Shown piece by piece: positions 39,210-50,689 of a DNA stretch of 64,000 bases. The position numbers and the translations under genes were made by a program. The notes beneath the pieces are model-generated. The model had not been told where the DNA came from. It saw nothing but the letters and a program-made list of their open reading frames with translations, and searched no databases. The stretch lies in contig NW_019028998.1 in the NCBI RefSeq assembly GCF_002105155.1, forward strand, positions 434,001 to 498,000. The letters run 5' to 3'. Origin of the DNA: Lobosporangium transversale. Its lineage: Eukaryota; Mortierellomycota; Mortierellomycetes; Mortierellales; Mortierellaceae. Within the stretch, counting starts at the first letter, position 1. Each line of letters begins with the position of its first letter.

Positions 39210-40214
39210 ACAGGCCCAGATGTTTACTGAACAGATGCTTGGACAAATTAAGCAGACAGGAGCTGCAGGTAAGGTTTGCAATGCTGTCTGGATCTGTGAA
39301 CAACAAGTACGCTCGTTGTGCGACTTTGCGATACTGGTGGGTCGTAAACCACAAGGCTCTATGATGGTAGCATCTTTTCAGGACGGCGTAGACCTCAAAT
39401 CTGTACCAGCAGAGGACTCAGAAGCAACCTCGCAACAGCTGGTTGATATTAATGAGGAAACCAACTGTGTGGCCCATGATTTGGCTGAATACATGGTTTT
39501 TTCTCCCAAATGCACTGATCAAGCAACGGACTAAGAACCCTTCATACAGAAGAATGTTGTCATGTTGGGGATTAAGCTTATGGGAGAATCTGTAAATCAC
39601 GAAGATAGTTTACTTTTGGTTCTATTGCCCAAACACCAGTGATAATTCAAGCTCTTAAAATTATACATAAAGTTATTTCACTCCTCATCTCCCCCATTCC
39701 CTTCCCAGTTCTCTGGATTGACGCCAAAACCCACCAGCATGAAGTCCATAGTCATTGTAATATCAACCCTGAAGATCTTCGTGAGGTCTCTGCAGAATAA
39801 CACTACCTCTACTACATTGGTTTAGATGGATCGGTTGCATGTTTAACCAAAGGGCCCGGGCTGGTGAAGTCGACGACAGATATCATGAAGCTTCATGGTG
39901 GAGCGCCTGTCAAGTTTTTGAATGTTGGAGGAGGAACGATTGCAGAGCAGGTTCAAGATCATTAGACAATATTTTTAGAGAAATCATATCCTATTGAGTG
40001 AATACGTAGGACATTATTGCAGTCGCATCATCACTACAGCTCCGGATCCGTCTGATGGTCCGGTTTTAGGAATGAGACCAAAAAGCTGACTACAGAGTCA
40101 GGACTTGGGATCGTTACCTCGAACGTTCTTGATTATGCAACCAGCAAGCTTGTTAAGGTAGTTCACATGGCACGTGAGTCCAAAATCAATGTCAGCTTTG
40201 AGTTTTCTTTGTAA
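39210..40214 (+). pseudogene. LSC2: Succinyl-CoA ligase (ADP-forming) beta-subunit pseudogene
   Basis: Several reading frames together spell most of the mitochondrial succinyl-CoA synthetase beta subunit (SUCLA2/LSC2). Recognisable pieces in order: 'EQMLGQIKQTGAAGKVCN', 'GRKPQGSMMVASFQDGVDL', 'LVDINEE' and 'FSPKCTDQATD' then a stop at 39532; 'WIDAK'; 'YIGLDGSVACL' and 'MKLHGGAPVKFLNVGGG'; 'NIFREIIS' (cf. NIFGGIM); 'DIIAVASSLQLRI'; 'ESGLGIVTSNVLDYATSKL' and 'ARESKINVSFEFSL' ending in TAA. Multiple in-frame stops and frame changes break it, and the first 60 or so residues, including the leader, are missing. Order and spacing match the family, so a single decayed copy is likely. The intact gene must lie elsewhere, because the citric-acid-cycle enzyme is essential for normal respiration. 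Confidence 0.88.
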
Positions 40215-43200
40215 AGATAGTTGGTTGAGGTCGAGCGGATGAAAAGAAGAGCCTAGAACATCATCAGTATACAGTATATACATGTATATATATATATATA
40301 TATGTTATAACTTGGTCATTTAACTAATTTAGTACAAGCAAGTGATTGAGCTGGATATTATTAAAGCCCATCGCACAAACTAAAATGCCGAGAGGCCGAG
40401 GTAGTAAGCATAAAAACTCTTGTTGGTTGAAAATGGTAATAATATGCAATGCGGGGAAAAAATAGAAAGGAATGGTGCATGTGAGAAAGAAGTAATGAAT
40501 ACAGATTTATAAATATACTCATAATTGAGCTGGTAGTCTAGTTCGGTTTGCTAAACGCGGTCATTACTTGTACAACTAACTTTCTTAATCCTTGTAGAGT
40601 TGTAGAGCACCCTATTTTTTCCTATAACAGTATTAAATCGCGGGCAATTTTTTTTTTATATACATATAGACATATACTCTTTATAGTCTTTATACTTTTG
40701 GCATCTGATGTCACTTTGCTCCTCTCTCGTTTTTATACATATATATTTGTATATACTGCATATCTTGTCTGCATAATATATATATTCAAGTATGGAATAA
40801 AAAAAAAATAAAAAAGAATACACGCAATACGCGTCTCTAAAAAAAAAAAAATAAAAAAAATAAAAAAAAAGAGCTTGATGGCTAGTATATCCATAAGGAC
40901 ATAGTCCTACAACGGCAACGAGGGAATCAATCGATGGTATCAGCGGCGTAGACGCGTTACAAAAAAAAAAATAAAAAACAAACGCGGCGGTTTTGTGTTC
41001 GTCTTCCCCGCTGCGCATAGATATATATATATTTGTTTGTATATAATTTGGCTTTTTTGGCGAAAATAGGTATTGTTTTATTTTTCCCTTGAATGACACG
41101 TTTGTTTTTTTTTTTTTTTTTTTTTTTGTGATATAAACAGGAAAAGATAACGTGTGGGTTGGATGATATATACATGTCTTTCGCATATTGTGTACGTTTA
41201 TTACTACTGCATGTTTTTATTTATGGTGACTATGTACAAGTTGGCCTTTTAGTGCATTTTTTTTTTCTTTTTGCCTTTGCCTCTGAAAATCTGTTGGGGA
41301 GTGGTATGAACATTTTAAACGGGGAATGTTTTTTTTTTTTTTTTTTTTTTTTTGCATTGTTTTCTGCATTGGTGGTTCCGCATTAAAGGAAAAGCGACGT
41401 TTACAAGAGTTGATGAGGCTAAGGAAATACAAGAAAAGAAAGGTGCTGTAGATTATTTGGATAGCTCTATGTAGTTCTATGTAAGTCTATCATGACAATA
41501 CATATTTTCCTCCACCGAGTCGTCTTTTTTCTATTATTATTATTATTATTATTATTGTTGTTGTTGTTGCTGTTGTTGTTGGGTATCGCTTAAGCATCTC
41601 TTTCCGATACTTGAAGGTAGTAACTAGAAAAGCTACATATCATGTTAAGAGCACAGAAGGCGATCCTCTTGGCTGCTTCTTATCGAAGCAAGACATTTTT
41701 TTTATCACCTGTCCAGTAACTTTGATAGCTTAAAAATGATGAGGATCAAAGATTTTGTATCAACTCCAATCATACTCATAGAAAATTAAATCGCCATCCT
41801 TCTCCACACAAGACATTCATAAAAAGATATTGGATGAGGGGTTCAAGGGGATAATGAAGATCCGCTAGAAGAATAATGAACATCCTCGTGTCAAAAAAGA
41901 GCTCTGTCCAACGTTCAAGCTTTACGGAGTTTCGAGAATGATATATACATATGCATGAGTCCCTTGCAGGTTAAATTGTTTGGTTGTTTGGGTTGAGGGA
42001 GCAAGTTCCTCGTTATGGCAAATGTATCAACGCGGGGAAGACAATTTTTTTTTTGTTATTATTTTCTCCACTGATCTGTGTACACATGAGATACCCCATC
42101 TGTTTCTCTTTCTCTTCAAAAGCAGGAATCAACGAATCGATTGGCTCACTAGGATATTTTCCACGCGTGCATTACTTGTATTTTACCTTTGTGCTACACC
42201 TTTTTTTTCCCTCATTGTCGGAATCGGAAAGGTGGAGAAGAGATGACATTAAAGGTAATCGTCCTCGTAATTCTTCTCTGGATAAACTGTTCAAAAAATA
42301 ATAATAATTATTATTAAAGTATATAAATATTATATATATATAAATATCTAAGACAATGACATTTTCACTAAGTACACTGGAGTGCAGTCATATGTAAATA
42401 TATGATAACTGAAAAATAAATATTACTAATATCTATATTATAGGATATTATTTTTCCATCTTATACATGTGTAATAAATATTATTGATAAACAGTAAGAA
42501 ACGCACCCAATTCGATTTTTAGAGATACATGTTATATAAATATACACATATATTAATAATTAGAGGTTTGTATAACTAATTTGAATTGAAAAGAATGGAA
42601 AAATACGAGCCGTGTATAGTAACATCGTATTCAATTAAATATTAAAAATAAAAAGAAAAAAAAAGTGGATATTCCCCGCTTTTTTTTTGGTTAAGAATTC
42701 CCATTTGCTGAACCTTTAAACTGAAAAATATTTCATGATCAGTAGATTCCTGTCATAAGAGGAAAGAGACCCCGCATTTTTGATTTACGTATGAGCAAAC
42801 GTGTGATGACATTACATGATGGTACCTTTTGCCTTTTAAGTATCCTCTATGACAAAAAAATCAAAATGTAACAAAATATAATGTTGATCAGTCTGCTTCA
42901 AGCTGTATACAATATAACATGAATGCATAGCATTGATAGATTTGTGCTGTGCATAGCAATGAGTCGATGGCAGCGTTCAACGGGCCCTTTTTGTTATTGT
43001 GTGTTGATGTAGAAGGAAGGCACATCTCATTGATTGACAAACAAACAGACCAACAGGATCTATGTAGACCTTTGTTTGTTTACACACCCCGGAAGAGAGT
43101 AAAAAACTCTATGCAACAACTGCCCGTGTTTTTTATTTTTTATTTTTCAACAAACTCTCAATTGTATTGTTGCTTTGCCTCGCTTCTTGATACCCTCATT

Positions 43201-43895
43201 CGATGTGTAACATGCTCTCTAAGAGATAGACCAGAAGCCTCAAATGAATCCAAGAAAGGAAGTCTGACAAGGCTGATAGAATCAACTAACTTTATATACT
43301 GACTGAATAGAACACCCAATCCGACACCTGCAATTCCTCCGCCGGGACAATAGGCTCGATCGTAAAGACCTATCGGTTTTATTCTTTTATTCACTAAACT
43401 AGATTCTATTGGCTCAAGTGATATCTGTGCCTGCAGTGTTCAGATGTACATGTGTATATACCTTGTAACCTAGTCCCCGTGGCCATGGTCCTCGAAGTCA
43501 CTTCGTATAAATACTCAGACCCCGACAATCATCCTTGGGGTCCTTTTCTTTACTTTTCAAAACATTTTATCCATCTCCATTAGACCTCCAATTGGTCCAG
43601 CTATTCTTCTCCTCTCTCCTCTCTAAACAGTTATTTCATTCAACTTTCCTCATCTACATCCATTCTCTCTCTCTCTTTTTTCTCCCTTTCACTTGTAATC
43701 TCTGTTAGTGTCAGATCTATTATACCACATTGTTAATTCTCTACAAACTTATAGATCGACTCTCCTTCACCCTTTAGTTGTCAGCAGTACATAATCATCA
43801 TTCTTTATCCCTATTATCCTCCCTTTTGTAATCTCGATATCATTGATCGTTTCGACAAAAAATCCTTTCATCTCCACTCTATCAAATCTTTATAA
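40215..43895. other. AT-rich gene-poor region of about 3.7 kb
   Basis: No gene is supported between the pseudogene and the DUF606 gene. Notable content: (TA)n around 40280-40305, T/A tracts at about 41107-41127 and 41330-41353, an (ATT)n-(GTT)n trinucleotide tract at about 41535-41580, and an extremely AT-rich block at 42290-42660. A 78-codon minus-strand frame (43158-43394) has a Gly-rich hydrophobic stretch but no recognised family. The last 350 bases are the CT-rich leader of the next gene. Confidence 0.5.
43506..43513 (+). promoter_or_regulatory. Candidate TATA box of the DUF606 gene
   Basis: TATAAATA is followed by a long CT-rich stretch, about 380 bases before the start codon. This would give an unusually long leader, so the link is tentative. 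Confidence 0.4.
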
Positions 43896-44547
43896 ATGTC
43901 TGTCCTCGATAACATCATCTTCTGCGCATTCATCTGCGTGGTCGGTGGTATTGCCACAGCCTCGCAGGGCGCTGTAAACTCCAAGCTCGGCCAATTTTCG
44001 GGGCAGGGTCTTTGCTCAACCATCGTCTTTTTCGTCGGTATGTCCTTTTATTATCATTTCAGTTTGCATGATTGGTCCTCTTTTCCCTTTTTATCCCTGA
44101 ATATGTTTGCATGTTTCTGCATTTTTTTTTTTTTTTTTTTTTTAAGTGGACAGTTATTTTTTTCTTTTGGCCGTTTTAAAAATACTTATTCTCTGGTAAT
44201 TTATTTTTATTATAACTTTTACTTAAAATAGGTGCCATAACATCATGTATTTATTTCTTAATTGAGGTCAAGGGTCGTCCACCAACGGACCTGTTGTCGA
44301 CAATGGGTCAGGCACCCTGGTGGGCATGGACCGGAGGTGTCATTGGTGCCGTCTTTGTCATCATCACTATTTTGGCCATTCCCAAACTTGGTGCCGGTAC
44401 AACAACAGCGATCATTGTTTGCGCTCAACTGATCTTTTCCTGCATCATCGACAATTTCAGCATCTTTGGTATTAATTACCGCCAATACACAGTCTGGCGT
44501 GGCATTGCTACCGTTGGTCTGATCAGCTGTGTCGCCGCTATTGCCAA

Positions 44548-44554
<7 letters not shown>
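43896..44554 (+). CDS. DUF606 / YdcZ-type DMT membrane transporter, two exons
   Basis: Exons 43896-44037 and 44232-44554 join as G|GT to 154 residues. Four or five hydrophobic helices are visible, with 'ATASQGAVNSKLGQ' near the N-terminus, 'PPWWAWTGGVIGAVFV'-like sequence in the middle and 'LGAGTTTAIIVCAQLI' later. This pattern is that of the small half-size DMT-superfamily proteins (DUF606, YdcZ), which in bacteria act as paired small exporters. The QGxxNxxLG and W-W-x-W-T/L-G-G motifs are the main evidence. The substrate is unknown. A T tract lies inside the intron. A single copy of about 150 residues would be expected to dimerise. Confidence 0.82.
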
Positions 44555-44583
<29 letters not shown>

Positions 44584-45311
44584 GTCCTTTGTTAAATATT
44601 TTATGGGTATAGATGCTTCAAATCTTATTTTATTTTATCTTTTGTTGCATCCCATGTACACAAAGTTGTCTGTACAAAACAAATCACGGATACCAGGTAT
44701 CCTCCTTTATCATTATTTTAGTAAGGAGTGATACGGGGACGTAAGAGTGAAGGGAAAAGATATAAGGATGATGTCAGATTTCTATTTCCTCTTCCTCTTT
44801 TTTTTTTTTTTCTTCCTGTATTATACTTTATAAGAAATAAAAATTAAAAATATGAAAAATAATTAAAAAAAAAAAAAAAAACAAAAGGTTCATTATGTGA
44901 CATTAATGATACTGATGCTCGTGTGGTACGGATCTTTGATCAGAGAAAAGGGAACCTGCATGTCTTTTTTCTTCTAGATCGTCGTCATCTTTGTCGATAA
45001 ATAAGCTAAGCCTTACTTTTATAAGATCAACCATATATACGTAACGGATATAGCAGGTTCCGGAAATGTCTGTTCCTGATCCAGGCAGAATTAATTAAAT
45101 AAAAAAAGATCGACCTCCGCCCCTTGTTGCAGACTAAAGTATGAAATGACGGGTCTAATGCTTTATTTATGACGTTCATTACCTGAATTAGGTTTCAATA
45201 TATACGTGGAAGTCTAACTGAGTACAAAAAAATAGACAGGGCCCTTGGGGTCGTGCTATTGTATACAAATAAATGTACTATCCAAGTCCCACTATGACTA
45301 GTCCTTACGAT

Positions 45312-45349
<38 letters not shown>

Positions 45350-45797
45350 TGCTTAGATATATATATTTATACTAAATTAATTAATAGATGGATCGTATAT
45401 CAGTTATGATATTGCCCGCTATTCATGGTCGTATGAGGAATGACGATCTCTGAAATATTAGGACCGTGCTGTGAAGGATGTAGGGTCGTGTGGTCTTTTA
45501 GTCAGGTATTCAGGCGGATGTTCCCATTAAACATGTACCCTTCTGAGCCACAATTCGGAAGTGGCTTTTTAAAAAAATTATTTGTGATTGTTGACAGAAT
45601 TGCTAAGCCTGACAGATCCTCTTGCAGCCAGATCAATAAAAAAATATGCACGTAGAATCTGATTTTCTCATAGACACAATAAATAAATAACAAATTGGTC
45701 AGCATGTGCTTTCTAATGTATAGAACGAAGCATCAACACAGCACCTTGAATCTATAAAAACCCGCCCTCTTTGTCTAACCCTGTCTGCATCCTTTTG

Positions 45798-45831
<34 letters not shown>

Positions 45832-45918
45832 CCAACTCTTTATCTTTTCCTACCCTTTAAACTCACGTGCATAAACACAAACAAAGAAAGTTTAAAAGCA
45901 ACACGTAAAACAGAAACA
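44555..45918. other. Intergenic region between the DUF606 and pirin genes
   Basis: This stretch carries an A tract right after the DUF606 stop (44553-44581), a longer one at about 45316-45347 and another at 45799-45826 in the pirin leader. Short frames such as plus 45440-45655 have no supporting features. Confidence 0.5.
45753..45760 (+). promoter_or_regulatory. Candidate TATA box of the pirin gene
   Basis: TATAAAAA lies about 165 bases before the pirin start codon, followed by a pyrimidine-rich stretch and an A tract of about 28 bases. Confidence 0.5.
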
Positions 45919-46803
45919 ATGTCTTCCTCACTTTCCGGAGTCTCACGGTCGGTTGTTAAGTCTGTTCTCTCAAAGGAACAGGCCGAAGGTCGAGGCGCAA
46001 GAGTTCGTCGATCTATTGGACGGCCCGAACTCCGTAATCACGATCCTTTCCTCATGCTCGACGAGTTCAATGTTGACAAGAACGGTGGCTTCCCTGACCA
46101 CCCTCACCGTGGATTCGAGACCGTCACTTATATGCTTGAGGGTCAGTTCCAGCATGAAGACTTTGCAGGACACAAAGGGACCATCGGACCTGGAGACTTG
46201 CAATGGATGACTGCTGGACGTGGTATTGTCCATTCAGAGATGCCTGTCAAGTCCCAGACCCGTGCTCATGGACTTCAGCTCTGGATCAACTTGCCCAAGG
46301 AACACAAGATGTGTGAGCCTCAATACCAGGAGCTGCTCGATGGCCAGATCCCTCGTGCTAATCCACAGGAAGGAGTGGTGGTGAAGGTGATTGCAGGCGA
46401 GTCACATGGAGTCAAGAGCAAGGTCTACACTCGCACACCAACAATGTATCTCGATTTCAAGATGGACAAGAACAAAGCAGTTGAGCAATCCATCCCTGCC
46501 AACTACACTGGATTCATCTACACACTCAAGGGAACCATTTATGTAGGTGACAAGGAGTTCAAGGGTGAGGCTCACCACACCCTTACGTTCTCGGAGGACG
46601 GAGCCGAAACAGTCAAGATCACAACCAAGGATGAGGACGCCCACTTTGTGTTGATTGCAGGCGAGCCTTTGAAGGAACCCATTGTTCAACATGGACCATT
46701 TGTAATGAACTCACAAAAGGAGATCTATGACACGTTTGAAGATTATCATGGTGGCAAAAACGGCTTTGAACGTGCACCCAACTGGCATTCGACGATTGCT
46801 TAA
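45919..46803 (+). CDS. Pirin (bicupin iron-binding protein)
   Basis: This is an intronless protein of 294 residues, the typical length. The N-terminal cupin has the iron ligands H61 and H63 in 'HPHRGFETVTYMLEG', and H105 and E107 in 'GRGIVHSEMP'. Other conserved blocks are 'FLMLDEFNVDKNGGFPDH' and 'LQLWINLPKEHKM'. The C-terminal cupin carries 'YLDFKMDK' and ends with 'GPFVMNSQKEIYDTFEDY'. Pirins are nuclear or cytosolic iron proteins; members act as transcription cofactors or as quercetin dioxygenases, and this copy has all four metal ligands of the active type. The codon pattern is strongly biased to C-ending codons (AAG, GAC, CAC) compared with neighbours, which suggests high expression (inference). 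The start codon is preceded by ACA. Confidence 0.96.
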   Translation: MSSSLSGVSRSVVKSVLSKEQAEGRGARVRRSIGRPELRNHDPFLMLDEFNVDKNGGFPDHPHRGFETVTYMLEGQFQHEDFAGHKGTIGPGDLQWMTAGRGIVHSEMPVKSQTRAHGLQLWINLPKEHKMCEPQYQELLDGQIPRANPQEGVVVKVIAGESHGVKSKVYTRTPTMYLDFKMDKNKAVEQSIPANYTGFIYTLKGTIYVGDKEFKGEAHHTLTFSEDGAETVKITTKDEDAHFVLIAGEPLKEPIVQHGPFVMNSQKEIYDTFEDYHGGKNGFERAPNWHSTIA

Positions 46804-49719
46804 AAAAAGATCATCCATAATTGTTAGTAATTATAGTAATAATAAATTCTCATTCCATTTAATATGCATGGTCACGGACCTATTATGCCTTTGTTGTTGT
46901 TGAAAGGAAAGAAATAAGAACATTAATTTATAAAATGTATATTTGTAGTATGTAAATGTCGTACAGAAGAATACTGCACGCGCATTCTAAGGAGATGTCC
47001 GTCCAGATCAATATTCTTCTGTTGAGACCCATTCTGGACCCCTGATCCCCCAATCCCTGTAGAGCAATTACTAAATACAGCAGCTAGCTGCAGGTGGCAA
47101 TATTAGCAGCATCGAGAGTATAGAAATATGGATATAACAATGATAGGCACTTGAAATTGCTCTTAAGAGAAACAGGGAAAGAATGGACTGCGCCGTGGGC
47201 GGAGCAATGTGTGACGTTTTTCCAACCTTAAATTGTCTCTCCTTATAAACAAAATGGTTACACTGTTTACATGAACATGAAAATAAATATTATGTTGTCT
47301 GTTAAAGCGGCTTGGGAACATTGCTCGACTTGACTTCCCACGGAATTAAATATGTCGTGTTGTCGCGTGAGTATGGGGCAAAAGAAAGTGAGGGAGACGG
47401 TGAACAAACATTTGTAGCAAATATCAATTGACTGTTGGTGTTGGTGGCGTGATAACAGGACATGATGTGGGAGCTAGGGGCGATTGAGAAGATAAAGTTG
47501 CGGACGCTTTGTCAGGTCTATTTCGCCCAAATCTTCAAGGACAGGAGCACCGCTCATCTGATGAGTGTCTCCTTTCTTTAGTTTTAACTAATTGTGCAAA
47601 CGTCTTTTTGAGAACGTCACATGCGATTCTAAAGACTACTAGGATCATTTGTGGCCTCATCTGCTGGACAGGAAGCCGATTCTTACAATGTTGATTGATT
47701 ATTGAGCGGTAGTAAGGTATTGTCACCGTCACAGTCGAGGAAGAGAGGGTTGTCTTCCTGTTTATTGCTGAGATCTATGTGCAGTGGCGTTAAAGGGCAG
47801 TATATTGGTATAATGGAGGGTTAGGGCAAAGCAAGGCAATGTGAACAGTCTGCGCCCTATTCTTGTCTGTCACTGTATTTACCTTTTATACTTCCTTCCC
47901 CTGCTGTGCCCAAAAAGATTTTTTTGTTGGTAATCCAATCCAATCCATCCGTGTGTGAGTGAGAGAGAGGAGTTATTCGCGCCCTCTGCTCTGGATACTT
48001 GCCGTTTTGAACTTTCCCCTCTTCTCTCTCTTTCTCTCTCCCCCTTTCTCTTCCATACTGTTCTCTTCGCAGTCGGATCCGAAGATCGATTCAATCTATT
48101 CATCATTTTCAATCTTACCCTCATCCTCATTCAGCCCCATCCTTCCCCACCCCACTCCACTCTACTCTCCATCCATTCCTTTCCTGGCAACTCTTTGCTT
48201 TTTTAATTTTTAATTTTTTTTTTTTTTTTTTTTTTTTCTCTTTGATCTACCTTGATTTCTTTGCATTCAACCTCATTTTATCATTTGTTTTTATTTTTAC
48301 ATTCGCACAGAGTAAGATCCATCTATCTACATTCATTTTACGACATCCACTCCTACTTTGTTGCACTTTCGATTATACAAAACATCAGGAACAAGGGCGC
48401 CCTTCGATAACAACCTTGCTTTTTTTTTTTTTTTTTTCTTTTTTTTTGAGGGCGGACTCATGGATGTGTGTATGTGCTTCGTGGTTTTTGGAAAAGTAAA
48501 AGAAATTGGCTCCATAATTATCTCAGTTCAATTTGGATGCAGAGGACGTCTTCGCCCGACAGACATCTCCGAGAGAGTAAACTGAGAGCCAATTCTATTT
48601 ACTCTCTAATCCCTTTCACGTTTTTTATTCTTCCTGGTCTCTACCTCTCCACAGTTCCAAGGCAAAAGGACTTGTTACACTTCCATTCTTCACAAACAAA
48701 AACATCTCTTCTTGAACGATGACTACATCTAGCCGTTTATTTTTTATTTTTCTTATTTTTTTTACTCCAAATATTTCCGAAAGATGTACTTGGGATTGGA
48801 GCAACAGCCCAAAATGGATTTTCCTACTGACCATGTTTTACTTGAAGTAATGAGTTTCAATCGGGTTTTATCCCCCTCACATATCGTTAACGAAAAGACT
48901 GCGACCTTCAATCTCGGATACTATCTTCGTGCAACCGAAAAAAAAGTTTTTCTCTAGAATTTGAGTAGCAACTCTTCTTTTTCTTCCTTGGTTAGAAATG
49001 ATAGGATATTGATTTTTTTTTTTTTTTTTTCTCTCCAAAAAGAATCGTATTCTTGTAGAAATTCTGTCCTGATTGATTTACTTTTCGTCATTGGGCGCAA
49101 TTCTCTCCTGGTATTTACACTTCATTAATATTGAACTCTCAAGTAAAAGCCTTTGCAAGCATTAGTATGACCATGACCAGTTCAAGGTAGGTTAACATGA
49201 ATTCACCATTCTTTATTGATCGTCTAAAGAGACAGGAAGGATTTTGGATAGAGGATGCAATCATTAGGGTTATCAGATTATCAGTATAAATGTGAAGGGG
49301 AAAGTAAACGTTTTGAATACAGAGTTTGCACGTGTGTATTATTTTGGTGTGTGGAATGGTTGCCGCGTACTTTTCTGTTTTGCATATTATGGACAAGAAG
49401 GAAGTGTGGCTTCAGGGAATGGATGCATACCATTAAAACAAAATCGTGTCGTGTCTTTGTGACCTCAAAAGAAGCGCGATAATCGAGATCCTCTTTCGGA
49501 ACTGTGGCGAAAAAAAAAAAAAAAAAAAAAAAATTGAAGAGCATCATCTTTCATCTTTGGGTCATCCCCTATTCTTTCTCCCTAAATTTCACCGTATTTA
49601 TTATGATTATCAGAAAGGATCTTCACTGGCGGGTTGAGACTAGCTTCATTGCATCAATTGGGCGAGTGCAGATGGTCCTAGTGCAATTGAGACAGGATAT
49701 ATGAAGAAGAGTTGGCTAT

Positions 49720-49752
<33 letters not shown>

Positions 49753-50289
49753 CAAGGACTTTCTGCATGCGTACATGTGTATTGAAATGCTCAATGCATG
49801 TCATCAAAAGAGATTTGTCTGTGGCAGTGGGCGTGTGCTTGTCCTCCCAGCTCATCCCAGCCCGTCCCACCCCCAAAGCCAGCCCCTGTACCTCCACCCA
49901 CATTTCACAATCATTTCAAATCTGTTCTGCTAGTCTCTATTAAAGATTGCAGAAAAAGAATATCTATAAAAAAAAAGATAGCAATATCCATCTTTTGTGT
50001 TTGTCACGAAAGCCGAGAGAATGCTCTTCACGCGTTCTATCATTCACATCATTCACATCATTCACCAGGTTTCCGATGACCTAGAGTGATTTTAGTTTGA
50101 AATTCATGAGACAAAACAGACTTCCTCGTGCCACAGTCCCCTCACTCGTCCAACCATATTTTACACTTTAATCATTTTTTGCTACGCCCTTTCTCCACCG
50201 AGTCCTGACCTGCTTTTTGTTTTCCTTCTTTGACATTTACACGTAGTAGCTTGGCTGATCCGTCCTCTACCACTCTCCCCGAGACTGAT
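46804..50289. other. Long intergenic and leader region before the C2H2 gene
   Basis: About 3.5 kb separates the pirin stop from the ATG used for the next gene. From 47940 the sequence becomes pyrimidine-rich with T tracts (about 48213-48237, 48421-48437, 49011-49030 and 49722-49752) and an A tract at 49509-49532. This may be a long leader with introns for the downstream regulator. No coding domain is recognisable. Confidence 0.45.
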
Positions 50290-50657
50290 ATGACTCGTCA
50301 TCCGCTTCAGTCACTTGATCAACAGCAGCAACATCAGCTGCAAGACCAACAAGGACAACAAACTCGACCTGCGTCCCAGGACCGCAGCCTGCTTCCACAA
50401 TCGGTTAACCTGACTGTCTCTAGATTCAGCCGCGACTGTACCGCAAGCGTCGTGTTTAGTTTACGTGACTCCAATCCTACTACTGTTGCACCCTGGAATT
50501 CGATTTACATTCCAAAGCATTACCGTGCACCCAATACTGGTCAACGACAATCTTCACCAGGTAATGATCTCGCATGATCACTTCCAGCTCCATTGATCTT
50601 TTTTTTTTTTTTTTTTTTTTTTTTCTCTTTCCAATCATTTCTCCGATCATGGATTGC

Positions 50658-50689
<32 letters not shown>

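Noticed and set aside
43158-43394. 78-codon Gly-rich minus-strand frame
   Set aside because: No family is recognised and nothing around it suggests expression.
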